A stretch of DNA of 64,000 bases from Rhynchopus euleeides (taxonomy: Eukaryota > Euglenozoa > Diplonemea > Diplonemida > Diplonemidae). The DNA lies in NCBI GenBank assembly GCA_963210315.1, contig OY723270.1, forward strand, positions 2,170,001 to 2,234,000, in the 5' to 3' direction. The notes beneath the pieces were generated by a model. It was not told where the DNA came from and ran no database searches. It saw only the letters and a list, made by a program, of their open reading frames with translations. Positions 28,728-40,331 of this stretch are shown piece after piece (position 1 is the first letter of the stretch; each line of letters starts with the position of its first letter). A program made the position numbers and the translations under genes.

Positions 28728-30440
28728 TGAGCTAACCAACCCGCAAGACGCGCCCTCCCCAACACCCCCCCACCTACCGCACCAAGCGAACACACCGCCC
28801 TGCCTCTCCCAAGCACACCACCTCGGCCCCGATAGCTGTGCTGGACGCACACCTGTGCCCTGTGTGTGTGGCTGTGCAAGCCTTCCTGCCTGGCCTTTCG
28901 GTGCTGTGGCTGTGGGTCGGATCGGAATTCGCTCGGGTGCGGCCTCCAGCCTCCAGCCTCCATACACTAAACAAGAAGAGAAGGCCAAGTGCCGGAGGGG
29001 GTGGCTGAGCCAGACCCTGGGAGAGCTCAACAAGGTTCAACCGCAGGAGGTGTAGGGGGTGGGGAGGGTGTGGGGGTGTCTGGTGGCAGTGGGGGACACA
29101 CAGCCCTGCTCGTGCCTGCTCTTCTGAGAGCCCCTTCAGTTGGGTGGTGTGTTGGGGGGTGGTGGGGTGGAGGGGGGGGCCTGGGAGGGGGTCCCCGTGT
29201 GCCCCCACAGTTGCGCCAGAAGGCACACCGCGACCCCCTGTGGCGGTGGCACAAAGAGGTCATCTCTACACCACACGTCTCCCTCGGCTGTGCGGGCCCC
29301 CCCCCTCAGGCCTGCAGGGTTGAACGGGATTTCGATCCACTTCTGAGGAAGAAGTTTCCTCCGGGGTTTGGGCGGATAGGTGGGGGGGGGGGGGGAAGGA
29401 GCAAGGGAAAATGGTGGGCAGCGTGCCTGGTGGTTCTCGCGCGAGCGGCCCTTTCGTGTGGAACCCTTTGTTTTCTGCTCGAAGCCCTCTGGCTCTGCCG
29501 ATTCCAACATTTCCAACGCTGGGGTGCGGAGGAGGGGGGGGGGGGCGGCAGCGATTCGGCATGCAGCACAAAGGGGGGGGGGGTTTGGGGGGTGGCTGCA
29601 CACCCTCGTGGATACCCGTAAGAGCTGTGGGGTGTAGCAGCGTGTGTGTGCCGTGGAGGCAGCGACCTGCACAGCCCCTGCGTCGATGTCTGGAAGTGTT
29701 TTGTTTGTGTGCCGGCATCGGCCTGCACGGTGTGTGAGAGGAGGGAGGGGTGGGGAGGTGGGTTAGGCCGGGTTCCGGGGGGGGGAGGAGGGGGAATCCG
29801 TGAGTTGTTCGGGCACACAAACAAGAAGTCTCTACGCCCATCGGATGGCAGCCCAACGGGCCCTGTGGTGATCACGCCCCCCGTCCCACCCCCGACCCCC
29901 AGTGTAGCGGAGGATTTCGGCGATGCGCGCCCTCGTAGACTGCCCGCTGTGACTCAGCGAGCTCGGCGCGCAGCTCTTCCAGCTGCCGCCGTCCGTCCGC
30001 CACATGGCTCTTGTGCTTCGTTGCCCACGCGCCTGCCTACCAACAGCCCCTCCTGGGGCCCGCCGAACTGGTGCTCCTGCGGCAGTTGTCCAGGTCTCCT
30101 TGGTCACTCACCCTGCGGTGGCAGCACCTTTGCCGCAACCTTCCCACATGCCACGATCAGCAACGTTCCGTGGCGGGTTGCTGATCCACTCAACGAAAGG
30201 GAAGGACCCCTGCGTTCCCTCCCTCGTCTGCTTGTTCCAAAGATATCAGCGCGGACAGGTCGTCGAGACTCTTCGGGTGGGCATTTGGATCTCCCCGCAA
30301 ACCCGCAAGCCCGCATTCTGGCGGGAGGAGCGCTCGATTCCAATCATCTCCAAAATCACTTCCTTTGTCTTGACACACACGTGTCGGCACCCCAGCACCC
30401 CCTCCTCCCCCCCCCCCCCCCACATACACGCCGCACCTGG
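28728..30440. other. Intergenic with long G and C tracts
   Basis: 1.7 kb with no recognisable protein. It holds many homopolymer G runs (about 29170-29180, 29381-29396, 29537-29551, 29571-29583, 29780-29795) and a C run at 30409-30420. Open frames on either strand are Gly- or Pro-rich artefacts of these tracts. The runs could form G-quadruplexes and are likely places for assembly error. Confidence 0.5.
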
Positions 30441-30443
30441 CAG
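30398..30443 (+). promoter_or_regulatory. Candidate trans-splice acceptor for the metaxin gene
   Basis: A C-rich tract (CACCCCCTCCTCCCCCCCCC onward, 30401-30421) is followed by CACCTGGCAG ending at 30443, 16 bp before the metaxin start codon. The pattern matches the sites before the SGNH, ankyrin and second cyclase genes. Confidence 0.45.
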
Positions 30444-30459
30444 GACCTATCCCACCACG

Positions 30460-32010
30460 ATGGAGGGATCCACTGTGGTGGAGCTGCATGCCTCGCCGCC
30501 GGCGTATGGTGAGGTGGCGTGTGACCCGTACTGCCTAGCGGCACACCGGGTGCTGTCGCTCTCAGGCGTGCCCTACACCACGGTGCACGATGCGTCGAAC
30601 GGTGCGGCCGTTCCGCGTATGGTCGTGCTGGGCGACACGATGTCAGGCACGCCGCACCTCAACGACCTGTCGGGGGCCAGCCCGCAGGAGGGCTTCGACG
30701 CTGTTGTCGGGTTCCTGCTGTCGTGCGGCGCTGCGCAGGGCCCTGTGCACAGGCATGAGTCGCTGCCGCCCCGCAAGCACGGGCAGGCTGTCGCGCTGCG
30801 CGAGTTTCTCGAGAGATCGCTGCTCCCCCCGCTGGACTGGGCGCGCAGCAACAAGCACAGCGCCGCGCACCGTGCACAGCTGGCAGAGCATGCCGGCCTT
30901 CTGAAGGTGTGTGGTAACGCTGCGCCGCACATCCTCCAAGGGTCACCTTCGACAACCCTCGCCAGCCTTGCTTCTTTTTCATGCGGTCCCTGTGCAGTGT
31001 GGCGACGGTGCCTTCGGGCTGTACCACTGGCTGTGTTAGAACACATGAACACACACGCATAATGTTTTGGCTTCCAACATTCTTCATGGTACTGGGCAAC
31101 AACGGAATCAGGCTTTGTTACACCCGCCGTCACTCACCCCCACAGCGCATGGCCCTGCGTGGGTCATACTCGATCACGCGCAGCATCGCCCAGCTGGACG
31201 CCCGTGCAAGGCAGGCTGCGATACGGAGCGACACCGACGCAGTCGAGGTTGCGATGGTATGATAATGCATCTCGGTTCTATTTTGTTGGTTTTCAGCCCG
31301 AGAAGGAGTAATTCGAGCCGTTGGATTAGTGCCTGTCTCTACTTTGCACCCCACCCACCCCTGACGCCACCACCACCCCCACATCACGACACAGGAGGGA
31401 TACAGCGCTCTCGACGCGGTGCTCTCGACTTCCGCCACGCAGTGGCTCTTCAGCTCCCAGGGGCCCACGGTGCTGGATGTGCTTGCAGCCGCTATCCTGT
31501 CGTGCCACATGTCGCAGCCGATGCTGCGTTACGAGCTTGACAAGGTATGCTTATGTCTTGTTGCCGATCGCCGGGTTTTGCGAGCTCCGTCACATCAGCC
31601 TTGCCACAGGCAGTCGAGAAAGACCTCCCGAATTCCATGCTTGTGGTGGCTCCGGAAGCAACGCTTTTATTCACAACACCACCATATCTGAGCAGCACCC
31701 TGAGACGCTCCCCACACCTCCCCCGCCACAGCGCCCTGCGATCCTCTCGTGGCTGGAGAGATGCGCTTCGCACACGGAGTCGTCACATGTCGATGTCCGT
31801 GCCCTTGCATCCGTTGACAAGCAGCCTGACCCATACGAGGCAGGCCGCACTCTTGCGGTGCTGTGTTGGGGCGCCGTCTTCCTGTCCTACACTGCGTATT
31901 ACAGCACCTACTTCAGGAGGTTCACACGATACCTGCGGAACATCGACCCTGCAAGCTATGCAGCGCCACTGCAGCGTCTTTTCCTTTCTTCCCGCCGTTC
32001 GACCGCGTGA
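30460..32010 (+). CDS. Metaxin/SAM37-like outer mitochondrial membrane protein, five exons
   Basis: Predicted exons: 30460-30913, 30998-31032, 31146-31256, 31395-31544 and 31732-32010, all GT-AG and in frame, giving 342 residues (animal metaxins are about 320). The N-terminal GST-like part has the metaxin pattern DPYCLAAHRVLSLSGVPYT. The C-terminal GST fold has LFSSQGPTVLDVLAAAILSC, the counterpart of the metaxin FFFG..PT.LD segment, then RPAILSWLERC. A C-terminal hydrophobic helix (TLAVLCWGAVFLSYTAYY) would anchor it. Metaxins act in the SAM complex that inserts beta-barrel proteins. The tiny 35-nt second exon is the least certain piece. Confidence 0.8.
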
Positions 32011-32550
32011 GCCCCTGATGGGGCTGTCGCTGCGGTGCTCTCTGCAATGCACCTATAGTATACAGGGCCCGCCAGCGGCCACAAGCCTAACGTACCCCCC
32101 GACCCCCCGGGGCTTCGGGTCCCCCGCCCTACGTCACGCTCAGGATGTGCGTCTGTCCGAGACAGCGTTCCGTGTTGCGGTAGCAGACAGTCTCAATGCA
32201 TGCCTCCGACCCCCTACGACCCCGTCCCCTCTCCCAAGGAGAAGCATTTGCAGCAGCCGCATCACGGGGGGGGGGAGGGGATGCAACAGCAGAGAAGGTA
32301 GAGTCCTGAAGGACACACAACAGGCAGGTGTGGGCGCTGCCCCCGTCCGTTCCCCGTTCCCCACACCCCACCGCACCCCACACCCCCTAACTTAGGCTCA
32401 GGCATTGTCTGTTACTGAAGACTGTAGTGCCAAGAAGTATCGAGGTCCGAGCAACGGTGACTGGAGCAGCATCCCACCCGTCGGTCAGCCCTAGGGCCAT
32501 GCGAATCCTACCCTTTCCCCGTTGAGTTGCTCCCATCTTAAACCTGTCGC
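32011..32550. other. Intergenic, no gene seen
   Basis: 540 bp between metaxin and the hAT remnant. It has short G and C runs and no recognisable frame. Confidence 0.4.
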
Positions 32551-33090
32551 TCAACCGGAGTACTCCAAGAAGGAGGCGCGGACGTTAGTCCCCTTCTGCT
32601 GCAGGTACCGCGATGCAGCGTGCTTGAACTTGGTCAGATAATCGGATGCTAATTCAGCCACTAGAGGCGGCGCAGACGGGGAGTGGAAGGCGGGGGTGAG
32701 TTGGCTGGCAGCTGCCAACCACCCACCCTCGTGGGTCTGGTACCGCTGCAGGCGACCGTCGACCCTCTCTCTTACGGCTTTCATCTTTCGCTTGAAAGCC
32801 GCGGTGGGCATCCGGTCCTCACAGACCTTGCAGACGGCGACGAGGTAGGCGAGGCAGGGGAGGATGAACCCGACAGTGCAGCGGTCTGCTTGGAGGATCT
32901 GATCGCACTGGTGGGCCGCATCCACGAACGGCCACAGCGAGGAACAGCAAAGAGAGAGCGGGGTCAGTGAAACGTGCCTGAAAATCTGCTCCTTGCTCGG
33001 GAAGGTGGCCTTGAAGTCTTGCAATACCCCAATGGCATTTCCCTCACTCGCGCTGCTGCTTCCTGGCCGTCGCCAAGCGTCCTCCTGCAA
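32551..33090 (-). pseudogene. hAT-family transposase remnant
   Basis: 179 codons on the opposite strand to the host genes. The sequence resembles the middle of hAT transposases: ILQADRCTVGFILPCLAYLV, then KAVRERVDGRLQRYQ and an ALATLLDPRFK-like segment (AAASQLTPAFH). The N-terminal zinc finger and the C-terminal dimerisation block are absent, so it is a fragment. No terminal inverted repeats were found around it. An unrelated hypothetical protein is possible. Confidence 0.45.
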
Positions 33091-33407
33091 GGAGACGATA
33101 TTCCGCTGCGTCCGCTGCTGCGTAAGTCACAGTCCGACCACAGCGAGTAGGTAGGTTGCCCGTCCCGCTGCCGCCCTCCTCAGCTACTCGTAGGCGAGCT
33201 CCGTGCTCATCTCATTCTCATCTTCCGGCCCACTGGCTCCAGTTTCGGACTGTCTTCGAGCTTTGTCCACGAACAGTTTGTCCCCCTGAGATACCTTGCT
33301 TGGGACTTGGGACAGTGTCAGACGGTTGAAGAAGTGTCTTGTTTTGTCAGTTTTTTTGCGGCCGAAATATCTGCAAGGGAACAGCCCGGGGGCCTTGCCT
33401 GCATCTG

Positions 33408-33434
33408 CCACCACCCCACACCCTTCTTGCTCAG
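33408..33434 (+). promoter_or_regulatory. Candidate trans-splice acceptor for the ankyrin gene
   Basis: CCACCACCCCACACCCTTCT, then TGCTCAG, ends at 33434, 44 bp before the ATG at 33479. The intervening leader is C-rich. The frame is open upstream to 33296, but that part has no ankyrin similarity and spans this site. Confidence 0.4.
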
Positions 33435-33478
33435 CTGCAGGCTCCGCCTCCCCACACTCGCCACACCCCCACACCCCG

Positions 33479-35263
33479 ATGCCTTGCTACGAGTCCCTCA
33501 TGCCTTGGGAGCTGCTGGGCGAGCTGCAGTCCTCCGTCCTCAGCAACAACGTGAAGGCGGTGCGGGAGCTGGTCGACCGGCTGAACGACACCTACCTCGA
33601 CCACCTGGATGCCAACGGGCGCACCCCGCTGCTCAACGCCTGCCGCCTGGGGTACCTCGAGATCGCCGCCGTGCTGATGGGGAAAGATGGGGTGGACATC
33701 AACTGCGCCGACGACAGCGGCGACACCCCCCTCTCTTCCGCATGCCTCAACGGCCACCACGACATCGTGCACAGCCTGTGCCTGCAGGGGGCTGATCCCA
33801 CTCTGTGTGGGGGCAACGGGTGCACGCCGTACCACCGTGCCCTGCAGGCAGGGCAGGTGCACGCTGCGGAGGTGGTGCGTGTGTTCGAGCTTCAGTGGCG
33901 TGGCGGGCTCGTCGTGCAGGCGGAGCAGAAGAAGCGTGCCCTGACGGTGTCTGGGGAGGGGGCGAAGCGGCAGGCGATCCGGAAGCAGTTCAGCGAAGAG
34001 CTGCGCATCACAAACAGGATCATCAGCGCGCGCGAGATGGAGGAGCTGATGCCGGATGACGACAGCGACGACGGGTCTGTCGTGCGGTTCTCCAGGCAGG
34101 AGGTGGCCCGCATCGCTGTCGCGCGCCCCGACGTCGCGAAGTGGAGCAGCGCTGTGAGCTCCGAAGCGCCGCCGCCCCAGCCCCAGGCCCATGCCCAGCA
34201 GCACCCTCTGCCGCTGCGCTACGAGGAGGCGGGTGTTGGGTGCGAGGGGGAGGAGGAGGAGGGGGCACAGCTGCCGGCCTCGCCGTCCCTCACGAGCACG
34301 TCTGGCCCGTCATGTGGCGGGTCCGTCAGCCACGAGCTGCTTCTGGATGTGGCGTGCCCTGCCGCTTCCCCGGGGGGTGCCCCGCCCCAGTCGTGCACAG
34401 CCTTTGAGCACGGCTCGCAGGCGCCGCCGCCCAGCCCGGTGATGCAGGCGTTCGAAGCCCCGCAGCAGCGCACGCCGCAGGCAGCACCGCTGCCGCCGCG
34501 CCACAACCACCACCACCACCACCACCAGCACCGGCACACCCCTGCATCTTCGCCTGCCGTTGTTTCTGCTGCTGCGAGGTCCCCCGCCGAGTCGGCGCCG
34601 CCGACCCCTCCTTCCCAGGCGCGCCCTCTGGAGCGTGCCCACTCGCAGGGTGCTTACGAGATCCTCTGTGCCGCTGCGCACAGGGGGGAGCTGCAGACCT
34701 GCCAGCGCCTGGCGGGGCGGGTGCAGCTGGAGAGGCCCGGCGACGCCAGCAGCCACACCCCGCTGGTGTGGGCGGTGGTCGGGGGGCAGGTTGCGGTTGT
34801 CGCGTGGCTGCTGGGGGAGGGTGTCGACGCGAGCCACCGCGACTCTTGCGGCTACACAGCGATGTTCCACGCCGTGCAGCACGGGAAGGACGAGGTTGTC
34901 CGCCTGCTCGCCAGGCACAACAGGGCACTGCTTCACGACACGGACTACGAGGGGCACAACACTGTGCAGTGGGCAGCCTTCTCCGGCAGCACGTCCACAC
35001 TGCGCCTGCTTGTCGAAGGCTACAACGTGGGCCTCGATGTGCTCGACAACGACGGCAAGTCGGCACTGCACTGGGCTGCGCAGCAGGGCAACGCCGAGGC
35101 CGTGCAGTACATCCTGCCCCGCTGCGATGTCGCCCTCCCCTTCCAACGCGACGCCAACGGGATGACCGCGGAGGACCAGGCGCGTGTCGGCGCGCACCTC
35201 AAGACTGCCAACTCAATCCGCACACACTGCCTTGCGCTCTCCCAGCCAATCCGGAACATGTAA
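33479..35263 (+). CDS. Ankyrin-repeat protein
   Basis: 594 residues, single exon. The N-terminal block (about residues 35-150) has three ankyrin repeats: NGRTPLLNACRLGYLEIAAV, SGDTPLSSACLNGHHDIV, GNGCTPYHRALQAGQ. A low-complexity middle (about 200-385) is rich in Pro, Gln, Ala and acidic residues and includes a run of about nine His with one Asn. The C-terminal block (about 395-585) has at least five more repeats (SHTPLVWAVVGGQVAVVAWL, CGYTAMFHAVQHGKDEVV, KSALHWAAQQGNAEAV). It is probably a protein-binding scaffold; no catalytic domain or membrane segment is seen. Confidence 0.85.
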   Translation: MPCYESLMPWELLGELQSSVLSNNVKAVRELVDRLNDTYLDHLDANGRTPLLNACRLGYLEIAAVLMGKDGVDINCADDSGDTPLSSACLNGHHDIVHSLCLQGADPTLCGGNGCTPYHRALQAGQVHAAEVVRVFELQWRGGLVVQAEQKKRALTVSGEGAKRQAIRKQFSEELRITNRIISAREMEELMPDDDSDDGSVVRFSRQEVARIAVARPDVAKWSSAVSSEAPPPQPQAHAQQHPLPLRYEEAGVGCEGEEEEGAQLPASPSLTSTSGPSCGGSVSHELLLDVACPAASPGGAPPQSCTAFEHGSQAPPPSPVMQAFEAPQQRTPQAAPLPPRHNHHHHHHQHRHTPASSPAVVSAAARSPAESAPPTPPSQARPLERAHSQGAYEILCAAAHRGELQTCQRLAGRVQLERPGDASSHTPLVWAVVGGQVAVVAWLLGEGVDASHRDSCGYTAMFHAVQHGKDEVVRLLARHNRALLHDTDYEGHNTVQWAAFSGSTSTLRLLVEGYNVGLDVLDNDGKSALHWAAQQGNAEAVQYILPRCDVALPFQRDANGMTAEDQARVGAHLKTANSIRTHCLALSQPIRNM

Positions 35264-35580
35264 GACTCGGGGTGCAGTGTCTGGGAGCACACTGCCACAC
35301 TCTCTCTCCGGACACCCACACCACACCAGACACCGCACGCCTTTGGTCTGCCACCATCGGCAGGCCTTCGCAAGGCGACGTGGTGGAGGGGGGTGATTCA
35401 TCGCAGACGTTGCAACGCTGATACCGTGGTGGCGCTCTAATCTGCACCGAACGGGTCGGCAAGGCTTTGCTCTTTCTTGCACGGCACATCTTTTGCGTCG
35501 TGCCGTCGCCATCGTATCTTTCCTGTAGATATCGGGAGCTTTATTTCTCTCTCACCCAGAAGCGCAGAAACAGCGACTCG

Positions 35581-35868
35581 CCCCCCCCACTCAACGAGGC
35601 AACACTATCTGTCAGAGAGGGGGTGTAATGTTGGTGCCTTGTGTTGGTTGTTGACCACCCACACACCCTCCCGTTGTACATTGATCTGCCTTGTACAACA
35701 TATCTGGTGTAGTGACTACAAAAAGGACTAACATTGCGAGAAGGTGCTGGGAGATTTACTTTTCCATTCCCTCTCGACGATCAAACCCCCCCACTCAACG
35801 AGGCAACACTACACGTCAGAGAGGGGGTGTAGTGTTGGTGCCTTGTGTTGGTTGTTGACGCTTCCAAT
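35581..35868 (+). repeat. Duplicated 75-bp hairpin repeat with inverted core
   Basis: 35581-35653 and 35784-35858 are direct copies: ACTCAACGAGGCAACACTA, then GTCAGAGAGGGGGTGTA, then TGTTGGTGCCTTGTGTTGG. In the second copy GGCAACACTACAC pairs well with GTGTAGTGTTGGTGCC, closing a stem. It ends GTTGACGCTTCCA, the GTGGAAGCGTC core in reverse with one base changed. Confidence 0.65.
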
Positions 35869-37351
35869 CAACGGTCGGCTCCTCGCTCTTCTCCGTGCAT
35901 CCTCCCAGGACAGCCCACCTGTATTGTGTTCACACTCATGTGATCTGCATGACTCTCTACTCGCAAACTACTCCGCATCAAAAGGCAGCGAGCGCTCTGG
36001 AGCCTGGGGACTACACCCCCTGCTCTCGCTCCGCCTGCCATCTGCAGTGTAAATTGGTGTAACCCCTCCCCGTGTCTCTTGTGCCAGATGTACCGTGGTG
36101 TGTTGCCTGCGATGAGGACAATCTCCCTTTGGGGGTGCAGGGGGTGCAGGATGGTGCCTTCACTCTCGTACGTTGTTCGATAAATGAGTGAAAACACCCA
36201 TCCCCGCACGGCCCACCCCGCAAACCCACCCACCCACCCACCCTACCCCCCTGTACATAGAGATGGGTGCCGAATAGCCGAACCAAACATGCATTCGTGA
36301 TCCACGTGGCGTTCGGTACTGGGTCATGCATGCAGCACTTTGTCAAAAAAAAACATAACCTTAACATTGCCACACGCGAGGCGAACATGCTGATGGTTGC
36401 CCCGCAAAAAAAATATTGTACTTTCCCTCCGCTTCCCCCTCCCTTCCCTCCACGACCCCCCTCCCACTGCCCCCGTTGGCAACCTGTTGTAAAGCACTAT
36501 AGTAGTAGAGAGCAGGGCAGTGTTGGCTGTCTCTGGCATAACATTTCCCCCCCCCAGCAGCGCCTGGGGGGGGGGGGGACGGGACAGAACGAATTTTGTG
36601 CAGCGTCGCTGCCCTGGTCGTCTCCACCACACGTCAGGGCAGGTGGTCGTTGATGTCAAAAACAAACAAAACACGGGGAAAACGAGGGGGGTGGGTGGAC
36701 GGCACTGCGGGCATTCACACACTACCATGTGCTGCCGTGTGCATCCGCCCTACCCCCCTATAAATGCCACCGACACCCCCCCCACGCCCTCCCATTCATT
36801 GCGTATAACTCACAACAAAACATCGCGTTCGCCGCCCGTGAGAAGGCCTCCTGCACTGGGGAGACGGAGGCCCCCTGAGCAAAGATGCATCAGCGTGTCG
36901 CAGCCCCCACCCACCCACCCACCCCCATGTGCACCTTCCTGCCTCCAGCCTTCCAGCCCCTTTGAATGCGGCAGCCTACCGGAGGCAGGAGGCGCCTCCT
37001 AACAGCAGAGCCAAGTGCAGTAGTGTTGCTGGCTTGTCTCGTATGTTCGGATGTACTCTCTCGTATGCTTGACAGCGTGCTGCTTAGCATGTTGCTCTGC
37101 CTCTCACAACATCCTCTGTGATTTTTCTCCGCCTGGTTGTTCTTGTTTGGTGGTAACCCCGGTTACCCGGAGCTTTTTCAGAAGTTGCCCGTTTTCTGGG
37201 ACAAGCCAGGTGTGAAGAAAGGAGGATTCGCATCGAGCCACACGCTTCTGTCTCTCTTGAGGATCCCGAAGCCGCATAGCACGCACACACACCAACCTGC
37301 AGACAACGCGGTGCGAGGCTGTGGGGTTAGTTGCGTTGCGCAGCGTTGTCA
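35869..37351. other. Intergenic, no gene seen
   Basis: About 1.5 kb without a convincing gene. It contains poly-A and poly-G/C tracts (36352, 36406, 36548-36580). A hairpin with GGTAACCCCGGTTACC lies at about 37151-37166. Frames on both strands lack motifs. Confidence 0.4.
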
Positions 37352-39285
37352 ATGGTGCGTTCCTCCCAGCTGATGGCGACTGTCGATGCCAAGCTGGAGC
37401 ACGTCGGTGCTGTGCGGTGCCGCAACATCGACGATGTGTACGAGGTCGTCCCCAGCGCTGACGGCGCGCCGCCTGACCTCGACGCATCCGGCAGGCCCGA
37501 CCCGGGCCTCCTGGGCAGCGGCTCCTACGGGCTGGTCCGCCGGCGGCGCAAGCGCTGCCCCAGCGGGGGCGACAACACAGCAAACCCCGTCGTGGCTGTG
37601 AAGGAGCTGAAGAAGGACCCGCTCTGCTCACACCCTGAGGTGCTGGTGCACACGCTCGTCGAACTCTCTGTCCTGAAGTGCGTCCAGCACAGGGGCTGCA
37701 TCCGTGTTGTGGACCTGCTGCACAGCAGCGAGACTCTCTACGTCGTGACGCCCCTCTTTGGGTCGACGCTCTACAACGCCATCATTGCGGACGGCGCGTT
37801 CAGCCTGCACAACACAGCCCTCGTCATCAAGCAGCTCCTCGACGTCCTGTCATACCTCCACACGCAGCTGATGATCGTCCACCGCGACGTGAAGCCTGAG
37901 AACATTCTCATCAGCACCGACAGCATGCGGATCAAGCTGATCGACTTCGGCCTTGCCAAATTCATCGGCAAGCCCAAGGCTTCGGAGACGTCGCTCCTCC
38001 CCTCCCCCGGCATTGCAGTCACCCCTGGCACCTGCACCACTGCCTATGCCAGCCTGGAGGTGATCGACGCAATGCTGAACCAGCACGGCAAGCCGCCCAG
38101 CAGCAAGTGGACCTCCGGTCGGAGTGGGCTGACGAAGGTCGACATCTATGCGGCAGGTGTCGTGTGCTACACGATGCTCTTCAAGTGCCTCCCCTTCGCG
38201 GTGCGGCCGGACCGGGCCTGCTCGAAGCAGTCGCTGATGGAGCTGAAGGCCAGCATGAAGCGGGGCGTCCGCTTCCCCCCGATGGCGCAGCACTTCCCGT
38301 CGCAGCACTGCCTGGCCTTCATCATGGAGCTGATGCACACCAACCCTGCGTCGCGCCCCTCTGCAGCAGACGCGCTCCGGCACCGCTACCTGGTGAATAT
38401 TAGCGTGCCGGACTTCCCCAAGACCCCGGGGCAGAGGCGCACCACCCACGAAGACCCCAACGCTGGGGATTCCCAGGGCGACGGGAGCACCCCCCAGACC
38501 CCTCCCGGGGCAGACCGTGCCGCAGAGTCCGCCGATTCGCCTTCGGAGGACGGGGAGGGGAAGGCCGGGGCCCCCTCCGCCCCCGCACAGCCTATCAAAA
38601 CCGTTGCTAAGCGGGACGACAAGCAGCTCAAGATCGGGGCGGTGCCGAAGAAGCGCGGGAGGCGGGCCGGCCCGTGTGCCGGCCCTGCGAAGAGCTCCCC
38701 CGTGTCCCCGGTGAAGGCACCGGAGGGCGGTGTGGATGTGGTGGCGGGTGGTGTCGGCGGTGGGGTGGCGGGCAGTGCGGGCGAGGGGGCGAGGCCTGTC
38801 CCGGAGGTGGAGGGGCAGGGGGAGGAGGAGGCGGGGTGTGGTGGCGGTGGTGGTGGTGGGGTGTACCCGGCGACGACTGATTCTGAGGAGACGGTGTTTG
38901 ACTACACAGCAGTGCCTTCTCCGAGCCCACTGCCGGACCCTAACTGTGATTTCAAAGTATGTCTGGGTGAGGTGATTGTTAGAAGCCACTATCCACCCCG
39001 CCCTCATCACCTTCCACCACCACGGGAAAGCAGAGTGCTCTGCACGTGCTTTCCGTGGGTGGAAGGTCCGGCAACACATTGCACTCTCGGCAGAGGTTGC
39101 AAATCCCTATGGCGTTATGTCTTGAGGAGGGCCAACAGCCTTTTGAGGCACACACGCACGCAATGGAGATGCACCCAACAACCCCGCCACACACCCTCCC
39201 CACCACTGCGCCACCACAGGGCGGCTGGCGCCACATCATCGACACTGTGGCTGAGGACGAGGATGAACCATGCGACTTCACCTGA
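37352..39285 (+). CDS. Ser/Thr protein kinase, two exons
   Basis: Exons 37352-38956 and 39220-39285 give 556 residues. The kinase domain (about residues 45-350) has a Gly loop GSGSYGLV, VAVKEL lysine, catalytic VHRDVKPEN near 176 and LIDFGLAKF near 197. The usual APE motif is changed (YASLEV), and an insertion precedes it. Final subdomains include GLTKVDIYAAGVVCYTML and RPSAADALRHRYL. The tail is Pro/Gly-rich and disordered. The intron starts GTATGT and ends CCACCACAG; splicing gives a short acidic end (EDEDEPCDFT). The layout resembles CAMK-group kinases, but no subfamily is assigned. Confidence 0.85.
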
Positions 39286-39569
39286 TCGTGCTGCTTCTCA
39301 CTTGCCTCTCACGGAGCTGGCCACCGACAAGCCTTCCAAGAACGAGGCGGTGGCTCTCTGCGTCTAACCCGGGCGTGGGCAGATGATCCTCAGGCTGGCA
39401 TGGTCGTGCAATGCAATGCGGCACACAGCGCGCAGCATCTGAATGGAGTACAGAGGGATGGGCGATCCCATCCTTGCGTGCCGTGTAATATCGTGGGCTA
39501 TACAAACGTAAAAGGGTGTGTGCCGCAGATTAAAAGCCGGCGTGTGTTCGTTCTTCCCGTCTTATTGGG

Positions 39570-39971
39570 ATGGCTTGCGGCAACGAGGCACATTTTCTGG
39601 GTTTGCGCATTGACAATACGATCATTGTTGTCAATGGGCCAGTCAGCCTTGACAACTCGCCCATACATAGCTTCACCGCCACTGATGATGGGCAGGCGGG
39701 ATGGCGCATTGTACATACGAATGGGCACGGTGCATGTCGGTTGGTGACAAGGAAACCGAAGTCCAGCCTTCGCGGGTGTGTCGGTGCTTCGAAACTCGAA
39801 GACTCGGTCATCGCGGGACATGTTTCCCATGTTTATTTGAGGACACTCTCGTCGGAAATTGCCTACCCTTACCTAAGAGTGAAGACCTTCGCTCTCAAGT
39901 GCAGAGGAGTGAGTGACTCACTGAGCCCAACCAACATGCAGGTCAGTGACAGAGCGGCCTTCCAATCTTAA
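39570..39971 (+). CDS. Hypothetical protein, uncertain
   Basis: 133 codons from ATG 39570 (MACGNEAHFLGLRIDNTIIV). Codon composition is less GC-biased than in the neighbouring genes, and no family is recognised. An overlapping frame on the other strand (39530-39811) is about as long. It may be a first exon of a small gene joined to the next candidate, or chance. Confidence 0.2.
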   Translation: MACGNEAHFLGLRIDNTIIVVNGPVSLDNSPIHSFTATDDGQAGWRIVHTNGHGACRLVTRKPKSSLRGCVGASKLEDSVIAGHVSHVYLRTLSSEIAYPYLRVKTFALKCRGVSDSLSPTNMQVSDRAAFQS

Positions 39972-40025
39972 CTTGCAACTAATATCGTGAGAACGCGCGC
40001 AGGGTTTCCCTGATCTACCTTCACA

Positions 40026-40331
40026 ATGCCTGCTGATGCCATTATTTTAGCGCTCGATGATTCCGTGGATTCCATGACGCCCAAGGTGAGCGCATCTGAT
40101 GCCCCCTGCTTATCTGTCTATCTCTATCTCGTGTTCATGCTCTCCCAGGCCACACCAAGGGGCTCAGCCATGGAAGGAAGTCCGGACCTGATGAGGTCAA
40201 TTCCAATTGTCTGTGAAGCGTACATCCACCGACCCCAAGCGTACAGCGGTGTTCCCGCTTCCTGCTCCAAAACGCTTCTTCAATCGGCGGACGCAATATG
40301 TGATCAGCGTTACCAGCAGAAAAACAAATGA
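40026..40331 (+). CDS. Hypothetical small protein, possible 63-nt intron
   Basis: ATG 40026 opens MPADAIILALDDSVDSM. A possible intron (40086-40148, GTGAGC...CTCTCCCAG) is a multiple of three, so the 102-codon frame stays open either way (81 codons if spliced). No known family or membrane segment is seen. Confidence 0.25.
   Translation: MPADAIILALDDSVDSMTPKVSASDAPCLSVYLYLVFMLSQATPRGSAMEGSPDLMRSIPIVCEAYIHRPQAYSGVPASCSKTLLQSADAICDQRYQQKNK

Noticed and set aside
28989..29856. Gly-rich and Pro-rich frames on both strands
   Set aside because: Produced by poly-G/poly-C tracts.
32551..33090. Host gene on the minus strand
   Set aside because: Similarity to hAT transposases and opposite orientation to all host genes; kept as a low-confidence transposon remnant.
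37151..37166. GGTAACCCCGGTTACC palindrome as an operator or attachment site
   Set aside because: A single short palindrome without a second copy or context; could be chance.
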